A stretch of 64,000 bases of DNA from Spartobacteria bacterium (GTDB lineage: Bacteria; Verrucomicrobiota; Verrucomicrobiia; Chthoniobacterales; UBA10450). The stretch covers positions 112,460 to 176,459 of the forward strand of contig PMSN01000006.1 in NCBI GenBank assembly GCA_003167555.1, read 5' to 3'. Position numbers and translations under genes: made by a program. Positions within the stretch are counted from its first letter, which is position 1; every line of letters starts with the position of its first letter. This document shows, in pieces, positions 35,176-41,789 of this stretch. The notes under the pieces are model-generated. The model was not told where the DNA came from and made no database searches. It saw nothing but the letters and a program-made list of their open reading frames with translations.

Positions 35176-35180
35176 GTAAA

Positions 35181-38100
35181 TTATGGCAAACCGGCCTCTT
35201 TACTTTGCGATTCGTCAAGGCCCGCCTCACGGCAGGCAGCAACATCCATTGCACATCGAAAGCCCATATCCTGATTGGTATTTTGCGGGATCAAAAACTT
35301 GCGATAGAAACAAGTCAGCTCATGAGAACGCGACTCTAGTCCGGACAGAAATGATCCGCCGCGAAAGACTCGCTCCGTTCCGAAACGAGGTCCTCGAGGA
35401 TTTCTTTCGGCATTTCCTCGGTCCGCTTCCGCGTGAAGGGTCGTGAAATAGTCTGCTCCATACCAATCCGAAACCCACTCGTTCACATTTCCGCTCATCG
35501 AGTAGAGCTTGTAATTGCGGCTTGGTGGCGTCTGTTCCGAGGGAACCGTCTCTCGCTTCGCTATAAGATCGATAAGTTCAGTCGGCATATCATCTTCGTT
35601 TCCCCAAGGGTACAATGCATCATCCAGACCGTCCCGAAGTGCAAACTCCCATTCCGCTTCGGTGGGAAGGCGTTTTCCTGCCCACCGGGCGTACGCTTCG
35701 GAAGCGAACCAGCTTACGTACACTACCGGGTGGCGAAGCCTGTCAGGCGGCGGTTCGTCCTTATCATTCCACTCTTTTAAGTAGTAAGGGTTCTTGAGTC
35801 GATCGATGGCTGCTAATTTTCCCCATTCCTTATTAGCGCGTATGAACTCTCTGAACTGCAAGTTGGAAACTGGATGAATATCTATCGCAAATGGACCCAC
35901 AATGACGTCGTGCGCCGGACCCTCCCACGGATCGGCAAACTCCGGGTACCCATCATTCTTACTAATGCCGGCGCGAAAGCGGGCCCCCTGTAGAATTCGC
36001 ATCTTAGTCAAACCTTGGAGGCCCTGCTGGCGAAGCCTTCTCTCTCCTTTCGCTGATAAATCGGCGATGTTTTTGAATGTAGCACCGCCTATTGCTGTAT
36101 TAAGGTTACTGCATCGTACAACGACTGCTCCTCCATTAATGTTCGCTCCGGACAGATTTGCCTCATCGAAATCGCACCGGATAAACTGCGCACCGTCGAG
36201 CTTGGCGTTTCGAAGCATCGCCTTCTTAAAAACGCATCCTTCAAACATGACTCCCTTGAAGCTAGTTTCCGTAAGGTCGACGCCTGAGAGATCGGCGCCG
36301 CTTAGATTCAAGTTATCGAAGTCTCCAAAAATGCGCTTCTTTTGGATCCGGGCGAGTATAGTTAAACAATTTCCTCCGAGGTATCTGAGCGTGTTTGGAT
36401 TGTCCCGGATTCGTCGGTCATTATCGTTTATAAGCTCTCTGAAGATCGGAGCGGAGGTCTGGTTAAACATCTCGGTAAGAAAAAGCTGTATCTCCGGGCT
36501 CAACGGAGCCACCCCTAGCGAATAGGGTGTGGGCTTCACGTGCACTCTCTTCCTTCTCGAGGATGCATCCCATTCGTATTCCGTTTGTAGCAACTCTTTA
36601 TGCAGGCCGGAGGCAGCGAAATAGGCCTGAATGGAATCGTGCAAAAAGGCGTACCTTCCGTCAGCATCTCGCCTCAAAAAGGTGCATGTCCTGATCGCGT
36701 ATTCAAAAAAGCTTAGGAAAACCTCAGGAAGAGAAGGAAGCCTCGTGCGAAGGAAATTGGCAATGTCGTCGGGTAAAAGCCAGTCCTGCGTGGATAACTT
36801 CATCTCCAACGCCAACGCCTCGATAAAACTCGTGAGGAGCTCTTCGGACCAGCCTTCCAGGTTTATTCTTGGATCACTCTTAGGAATTAAATCCAACCCC
36901 CTAACAGTTGTAAGATCGCGTTGGATAGTTAAGGCAAAATCTTCAAAGAATTGCTCGAAACGCCATCTGTCTCGATTTAGCCAGCTTCTTAAATAGTGTT
37001 CGAATAACTTAGTTATCTTCGGGGGGTGTTGATCTGTATGATGCTGCAAGACCTCTACTAAAGTTTCCAGGAGAAAGGGTCGGCTACACAGCTCTGTTAA
37101 TCCGAGGGTCGTTGATTCTCTTAGGCGCCGCCAGAGTTGCCGTTTGTTTGGTGCGAGGCACATTTCGACGTAACGGTCGATTTTGAGCGTATCAAAACAG
37201 ACCACATCGAACAACGCCGCTTGACTCCAAGGTAGGCCCGCATTCGCAATGCGGGAAAAGTAATCATCGTCGCTTCGAAAGTAGTGCGAGCGGCAGCTTA
37301 AGACTACACGCGCGCCTTTCTGAAGAAATTCGTCGTTGATAAGGCGGAGGTGCGTCGTCACCGACTCGCCCTGTCCGTCTTGACTCATTTCGTCAAGGCC
37401 ATCCAAAAGTAGGATCACTGAGCCATCCTTAAAGAGTTTCGGAAGGTCTTCCCAAAAAACACTGAGCCCACATTCGAATTGAAGAACATCCATGAGCACT
37501 GCCCGAAATTTCCGCCTCGCTTCTGCGAAAGGCGTGCGGTCGGCGCGGGCGGATCTTCCGTGAAGGCGCACGTCCGCAAAGACTCTAAGATCAATTAGCA
37601 ACGGGATCGCTGGAGTATCTTCGTTCTGCGATCGCTCTGCAATGTCCAGCCAGAATCTGTTAAGTAGCGTGCTCTTTCCAACTCCGGTGTCACCGACTAA
37701 TAATGCCAGCGGGCTTTCACTTCGTAACCAATTGTCAAGTAGTCCTAAGGCATCATCGGCGTCCGACGACTCCGGATATTCAGCCCTTGTCTCTCCTTCT
37801 TGGCCGCCGTGGGCAGTTGTTTCCAGGGCACCCCGACAAAAGCTTTGCGGCTTTGCAGATGGTAGGGTCGAAGCGTTGCCGGCCAGCTTGACAATCGCGT
37901 GTGCCGAAGCGCTCGGACGGATGAATAGCCCCCCGGCGGAAAACACCGTAGTCGTCCGGAGTTCATTTGAAAATTTACGAACGTAATGTCTCAACGATTC
38001 CCTGAGTGAATTAAAATTACTTTCCGAGGCTGCCGGCGCTGGTTTACCCGGTACAGCGAGCAGAAAGGCTTCCTCTGGAATTAGACAAATCGGTTCTTGT

Positions 38101-38756
38101 TCTGTCTTCGCAAAACTCGCTTTCAAATATTCGCTTAAAGATGTGGTAGTTACGACACCCTCGATGGCAGCCTCGCCCTGCAACCCCCAGATGAACCGCT
38201 GAGTGAAAAGACTTCGCGTACCGTCCGCGGCCGCCAAAGACTCTTTTCCTTCTGAGCACGAAGCAAAGATCGCCTTAGGATGCAGACTTGAAAGTTCCTG
38301 AGCCGCCTGCGTTGACGCTATGTTTCCTGAAAAGCAGGCATCGATGACCAGGGCCAGACTCGCCTTGGAATTGGCGATCAACTCAACCAGCCACGTAAAC
38401 TGAATTCCTGTGCTATCGGGGTCGTCGGGGCTCGTGTTATGAAGGATTAAGCAAGCTCGCTTAGTCACGGGGTGAGGCGCGCCGTGTCCGGAAAAATAAA
38501 GTAGAATCAGTGTTTTTTCAGTGGGTTCTTCGTTAACACATGCGTTCCAAAGAAAGTTTTTTACCTCACCGTTGGAAAGGTCGGGAGGGAGGCTTATCAC
38601 GTCGAAGCAGCACGTCTCTCCTAAGGCAGACTCCAGAACGCTTTTTAAGCCATCAGGACCAAGAATATCTCCTTCAACGTAGGGTAGCGGCGACCAATAG
38701 TCATCTCGGTACTTTGGCACACCGATCAATATCGCCTTTCTCTCTGCAAACATCAT
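35181..38756 (-). CDS. Caspase-NACHT-pentapeptide-FGE multidomain protein (STAND/NLR-like)
   Basis: 1191 residues in four parts. (1) Residues ~5-235: caspase-like C14 protease with the dyad His91 (FSGHGAP) and Cys141 (VIDACFSG). (2) ~345-725: NACHT-type STAND ATPase with Walker A GDTGVGKST (355-363), Walker B VILLLDGLDE (447-456), a SCRSHYF sensor segment (487-493) and FLHDSIQAYFAA (704-715), the winged-helix motif of NACHT proteins. (3) ~811-880: pentapeptide repeats (NLSGADLSGVDL, AKLDGAQF). (4) ~940-1170: formylglycine-generating-enzyme/SUMF1-like domain (RLPTEAEWEFA, GNVNEWVSDWYG, FRGGSFL, DMGFRCA). By family logic, a sensor oligomerises on NTP and activates the caspase. All catalytic residues are intact. 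Six bases separate it from the upstream EACC1-like gene. Confidence 0.93.
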   Translation of the reverse strand: MMFAERKAILIGVPKYRDDYWSPLPYVEGDILGPDGLKSVLESALGETCCFDVISLPPDLSNGEVKNFLWNACVNEEPTEKTLILLYFSGHGAPHPVTKRACLILHNTSPDDPDSTGIQFTWLVELIANSKASLALVIDACFSGNIASTQAAQELSSLHPKAIFASCSEGKESLAAADGTRSLFTQRFIWGLQGEAAIEGVVTTTSLSEYLKASFAKTEQEPICLIPEEAFLLAVPGKPAPAASESNFNSLRESLRHYVRKFSNELRTTTVFSAGGLFIRPSASAHAIVKLAGNASTLPSAKPQSFCRGALETTAHGGQEGETRAEYPESSDADDALGLLDNWLRSESPLALLVGDTGVGKSTLLNRFWLDIAERSQNEDTPAIPLLIDLRVFADVRLHGRSARADRTPFAEARRKFRAVLMDVLQFECGLSVFWEDLPKLFKDGSVILLLDGLDEMSQDGQGESVTTHLRLINDEFLQKGARVVLSCRSHYFRSDDDYFSRIANAGLPWSQAALFDVVCFDTLKIDRYVEMCLAPNKRQLWRRLRESTTLGLTELCSRPFLLETLVEVLQHHTDQHPPKITKLFEHYLRSWLNRDRWRFEQFFEDFALTIQRDLTTVRGLDLIPKSDPRINLEGWSEELLTSFIEALALEMKLSTQDWLLPDDIANFLRTRLPSLPEVFLSFFEYAIRTCTFLRRDADGRYAFLHDSIQAYFAASGLHKELLQTEYEWDASSRRKRVHVKPTPYSLGVAPLSPEIQLFLTEMFNQTSAPIFRELINDNDRRIRDNPNTLRYLGGNCLTILARIQKKRIFGDFDNLNLSGADLSGVDLTETSFKGVMFEGCVFKKAMLRNAKLDGAQFIRCDFDEANLSGANINGGAVVVRCSNLNTAIGGATFKNIADLSAKGERRLRQQGLQGLTKMRILQGARFRAGISKNDGYPEFADPWEGPAHDVIVGPFAIDIHPVSNLQFREFIRANKEWGKLAAIDRLKNPYYLKEWNDKDEPPPDRLRHPVVYVSWFASEAYARWAGKRLPTEAEWEFALRDGLDDALYPWGNEDDMPTELIDLIAKRETVPSEQTPPSRNYKLYSMSGNVNEWVSDWYGADYFTTLHAEADRGNAERNPRGPRFGTERVFRGGSFLSGLESRSHELTCFYRKFLIPQNTNQDMGFRCAMDVAACREAGLDESQSKEAGLP

Positions 38757-38762
38757 TGCCGA

Positions 38763-39254
38763 TTACTTTGCTGTTTTCGCCCGTTTGGCTTTCAAGACAA
38801 TTCGATCCTTCCCCGACTCCCGAAGTAATCGCTCGACTTCGCGGATATCACCCAACGTAATCTTCCCCTTACTCAGTTTCACGATTACACCATCTTTTCC
38901 TTTTAATTCGAACTCCGAGGGAAATTTTGGACGCGTGACTTCAACGATGCGGACAATCAGCTTAGCTAGCCCTGCGACTCCTATTGGAGCGATCAAAATC
39001 ATGACTCCGTCGATCACCTGATACCAGGACTTTGACGGCGCTTTCGCGCCTTCAAATTCTTTCGCTGGCTGGGCCCGCACTTCGAAGTCATTCAATTCCG
39101 GGGAGGACGATAATGATCGCCGAATTTCATCGGGAAGCTTGCTTGCAAGGCCAGCATATTTGTGTATTCCAGCGTTCTCTTCAGCTTCCGAGCGAAGCTC
39201 ATGTAAGTCTAAGTCAATTCGTAGCGTGCCTGCCTTTCCCGAAGGGTCGATCAT
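38763..39254 (-). CDS. EACC1-like small membrane component of the caspase-NACHT operon
   Basis: 163 residues, first gene of the operon. The N-terminal ~75 residues are soluble and charged; one membrane segment follows at ~83-105 (VMILIAPIGVAGLAKLIVRI); then a short domain EFELKGKDGVIVKLSKGKITLGDIREVERLLRE (split here: EFELKGKDGVIVKL, then TLGDIREVERLL). This plan matches effector-associated constant component 1, described beside caspase, trypsin and STAND effectors in bacterial conflict systems. The match is by pattern, without alignment. It may tether or gate the effector at the membrane. Confidence 0.6.
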   Translation of the reverse strand: MIDPSGKAGTLRIDLDLHELRSEAEENAGIHKYAGLASKLPDEIRRSLSSSPELNDFEVRAQPAKEFEGAKAPSKSWYQVIDGVMILIAPIGVAGLAKLIVRIVEVTRPKFPSEFELKGKDGVIVKLSKGKITLGDIREVERLLRESGKDRIVLKAKRAKTAK

Positions 39255-40233
39255 ATGTGCCGTGTCCTCATTTGTTTGTTAAGAAAATCAGCGGCGTTCG
39301 CGAGGCAGCAGTTGGGCCTTTGCTCGTCGCTCCACCTGTTCGCAGACGAGTTGGTGCGGTTTGTACAAGAGCAGTGCGAGCTGGGTAGGGTTGGTCATCA
39401 TGCCGGGGAAATTGGGGAATTTGGGATTTCTATGCGAGAGGCCTAACGCTTGACAAGCGAAATCCACGGGGCCGCAACAAAACCGTTAGTCCCACGCTTT
39501 CAGAGATTCTCCGGATTCGCGCTGTCCGCTGGTTGCCGCAGAGCTGTCAGAGGGAAGAAAGAGAATGAAAAGAATCAGTCTGCGATTCTTGCCCACACGA
39601 CTCGACGCGCCCCGTCGGGGCGTGTCGCGCCGCTCATTTACTGGGGTGATTCCAAGGTGGCTTGAAACGCGACCTCGACTCTGTCGCTCCGGCCCTCCGT
39701 CGCGTTCGCTGAACCCCAGGTCGGAAGTTTGCCACGGCGAATCCGTCCTTTGGCGGATTAGAAGGCAGTTTACTGACGGCAGACAGCCGGTGGCGTTGAC
39801 AGCGATTTCCAGGAACGACAAAAAATTAGAAAGTAGAAAGTAGGAAGGAGAAAACGGGAATGGCGTAAATCGGAGGACGGAGGGCGGCCGCCTTCGCGTA
39901 AAGTTACGGCGTGCCAAGGAGATCAGAGGTTCGCCAGGGCAAATCGTTCTCGCCGGTTGCTTGCTTCGGAGGCGGTTCTTTGATAAAACGGGAGCATAAA
40001 CAGAGGACACAGGACGGAGGGCTCTCAAAAGTAGAAATTAGAAATTAGAAAGTAGAAAACGCAGGCCGGAAACCCGAGGTCGGAAGAAAGAGGGCTCTCA
40101 AAAGTAGAAAGTGGAAAGTAGGAAGGAGAAAACGGGGATGGCGTAAATCGGAGGACGGGGGCAGAAGTCGCCGCGGCACGTCCGCCCGCGCCGGTTGCTT
40201 GATTCAGAGGCGGTTCGTTGATAAAACGGCAGC
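39255..40233. other. ~1-kb repeat-rich gap between island and surE region
   Basis: No convincing gene. 39591-39640 holds CGCCCCGTCGGGGCG-type hairpin DNA, followed to ~39835 by a block open in several frames on both strands but with no signal or motif. From 39824 the DNA consists of purine-rich units (AGTAGAAAGTAGGAAGGAG) alternating with GGCGTAAATCGGAGGACGG. At 39945-39995 a degenerate copy of the leader found before the lipoprotein gene at 40234 is followed by AT-A where the ATG would be. Confidence 0.6.
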
Positions 40234-40463
40234 ATGAAAACGTTTATCGGCGTCTGCTTGGCATTTGCGTGTCTGTTAACGGTGGGAGGTTGTGCATCTC
40301 AGCCCGAGAAAACAACGACCACTCGGCGCATGGAGCCGACGATGCCGAACAGCCCAGATACTAATCCGATGTACCCGTCGGCTAACTCAATGAGCGCGCC
40401 AGCGCGCTAGAGGGCTCTCAAAAGTAGAAATTAGAAAGTAGGAAGTAGAAAACGGGAGTCAGA
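39824..40463. repeat. Purine-rich dispersed repeat, four local copies
   Basis: Units of the form CTCAAAAGTAGAAATTAG ... GTAGAAAACGGG occur at ~39824-39860, 40024-40062, 40096-40140 and 40414-40456; a fifth is at ~40784-40820 and an inverted one at 25398-25433. Two units (39850 and 40130) continue into the same GGCGTAAATCGGAGGACGG tail. Spacing is irregular, so this is not a CRISPR array. Confidence 0.75.
40234..40410 (+). CDS. Tiny lipoprotein
   Basis: 58 codons: MKTFIGVCLAFACLLTVGGC ends in a good lipobox (VGGC, lipidated Cys20). The mature part is Thr/Pro/Ser/Met-rich (KTTTTRRMEPTMPNSPD). The leader GCGGTTCGTTGATAAAACGGC precedes it and recurs in degraded form at ~39960. It resembles entericidin-like or low-complexity small lipoproteins, but no family is claimed. 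The next small lipoprotein at 40523 has the same size and composition. Confidence 0.65.
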   Translation: MKTFIGVCLAFACLLTVGGCASQPEKTTTTRRMEPTMPNSPDTNPMYPSANSMSAPAR

Positions 40464-40522
40464 GGCCAGGCGGCATTAAAAAAACAATGGAGGAGCGCTG
40501 CGTTTCTGATAGAACGGTGATT

Positions 40523-40696
40523 ATGAAAAAATCTATCGCGTGTATTACAGGTGCAGCGTTGTTGGCACTCGCGGGTTGTACGACTACGAAGACAACAACT
40601 ACGACCGAGTCGACCACGACGACGAAGCAGCCGACCGCTAACATGCAGGTGCCGGACAGATCGTTCTCCCAAACGAGCGTTCGCGGACCGAGGTGA
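40523..40696 (+). CDS. Tiny Thr-rich lipoprotein
   Basis: 57 codons from ATG 40523; the frame is open to 40487, but the signal peptide starts at MKKSIACITGAALLALAGC (lipobox LAGC, Cys19). The mature peptide is almost pure Thr/Lys/Ser for 20 residues, then PTANMQVPDRSFSQ. It is preceded by TGATAGAACGGTGATT, similar to the TTGATAAAACGGCAGC before its neighbour. The two are probably diverged duplicates of one cassette. Function is unknown. Confidence 0.65.
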   Translation: MKKSIACITGAALLALAGCTTTKTTTTTESTTTTKQPTANMQVPDRSFSQTSVRGPR

Positions 40697-40822
40697 AGAA
40701 AGTAGAATGGAGCGAGCGGGGCGAGCGACATAGACGGTGTCGCCGCGAGGGGAGCGGAGAGCGAGGCGGGAGCTGCGCGAATCAAATTAGGAAGTAGAAA
40801 TTAGGAAGTAGAAAACGGGGGA
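40693..40822. repeat. Dispersed repeat, inverted copy of 25275-25433
   Basis: Carries GGCGAGCGACATAGACGGTG, GCGGAGAGCGAGGCGGGAGC and GTAGAAATTAGGAAGTAG, each the reverse complement of a block near 25300-25433. It ends just before the surE stop. Confidence 0.7.
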
Positions 40823-40826
40823 GCGA

Positions 40827-41516
40827 TCAAAGAAGGCGAACGGCGGTGACGGCGATGCGGCCGCCAAAACAAACATCGACATCGGCGCCGGGTTTGCGAT
40901 GCCGGAGTTGGTAGTCGCCGGCGTAATAGAGGCCGCTTTCTTCTTCGTGGCGGTAGTTGAGAGGCAACGGGTTTGGATCAAGCGGGCACCAGACGACTTC
41001 TGGTTTGTCGGCGCCCGTTGGGAGATTCGGAAGATTCACATTGTAGAAAAGACCGGGCTCGATTGGTTTCGCTAACAGGTCGGCGAGGATCGGGGTGACC
41101 CAGGTCGTTGCGCGCGGCCAATCGTATTCGACTCCCTTCTTGCGATAGTGCGACACGGCAATGCCGGGCCAGCCGTGCAGCACGGCTTCGCGCACCGCGG
41201 CCACGGTGCCGGAGTAGTGCATGTCCGCGCCGAGATTCGCGCCGTGATTGATGCCGCTCAACACCCACTTCGCGTCCGGGACGAGTTTCAGCAGGCCGAG
41301 ACGCGTGCAGTCGGCCGGCGTGCCGTGGATGGCGAAACGCTTTTCGCCGCGCGGCTCGACCCGCACTCCTTCCTGCCAGGTCACACGATGGCTCACGCCG
41401 GATTGCGGACCGGCGGGCGCGACGATGATCGGATCGCCGAATGTGCGTGCCGCAATTAGCAACGCCTCGAGACCGGCGGCGTCGATGCCATCGTCGTTGG
41501 TGAGGAGGAGTTTCAT
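40827..41516 (-). CDS. surE: 5'/3'-nucleotidase SurE
   Basis: 229 residues. Family motifs: LLTNDDGIDAAGL at the N-terminus (metal-binding Asp8/Asp9), APAGPQSGVSHRVT, GTPADCTRLGL, VLSGINHGANLGADMHYSGTVAA and the C-terminal dimer arm. SurE removes phosphate from nucleoside monophosphates and is tied to stationary-phase survival; pcm, often adjacent in Proteobacteria, is not here. ATG 41516 is unambiguous. It is flanked on both sides by repeat DNA and appears monocistronic. Confidence 0.93.
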   Translation of the reverse strand: MKLLLTNDDGIDAAGLEALLIAARTFGDPIIVAPAGPQSGVSHRVTWQEGVRVEPRGEKRFAIHGTPADCTRLGLLKLVPDAKWVLSGINHGANLGADMHYSGTVAAVREAVLHGWPGIAVSHYRKKGVEYDWPRATTWVTPILADLLAKPIEPGLFYNVNLPNLPTGADKPEVVWCPLDPNPLPLNYRHEEESGLYYAGDYQLRHRKPGADVDVCFGGRIAVTAVRLL

Positions 41517-41729
41517 CTAGAAAAAATCCGAAAACCGAACCCTCCTACGCGTGGCTACGGCGGGCAGGCTGCCTAACGTCCAACGCCTAACCCGCCTTTG
41601 CAACGCTACGGCGTGGCAGGCGCACAACGTCCAACGGGAAGGCAGAAGAGAGTGACAAGTGACATGTGACGAGGTACCCGCCTGCGCCAAGGCTACGGCG
41701 GGCAGGCGAGTGAGCGAGATTTCTAATGT

Positions 41730-41783
41730 GGTAGGGTCGTCGCGCTGCGATGATCGCGGACGGCGCAGCGCGCCGTCCCTACC
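41730..41783. repeat. Small palindrome with GGTAGGG / CCCTACC tips
   Basis: 54-bp element: GGTAGGGTCGTCGCGCTGCG and CGCAGCGCGCCGTCCCTACC. It lies seven bases from the stop of the permease gene and may act as its 3' RNA hairpin. The 200 bp to its left contain several CTACGGCGGGCAGGC fragments. Confidence 0.7.
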
Positions 41784-41789
41784 AGCGAT

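Noticed and set aside
36631..36996. 121-codon plus-strand frame within the island
   Set aside because: Antisense to the NACHT domain coding region, which is intact and conserved in motif.
39486..40028. 180-codon minus-strand frame and the overlapping 92-codon plus-strand frame at 39565
   Set aside because: Both read through repeat DNA on opposite strands with no signal, motif or ribosome site.
39824..40820. CRISPR-like array of short repeats
   Set aside because: Units vary in length and spacing, there are no uniform spacers and no cas genes; they are dispersed purine-rich repeats.
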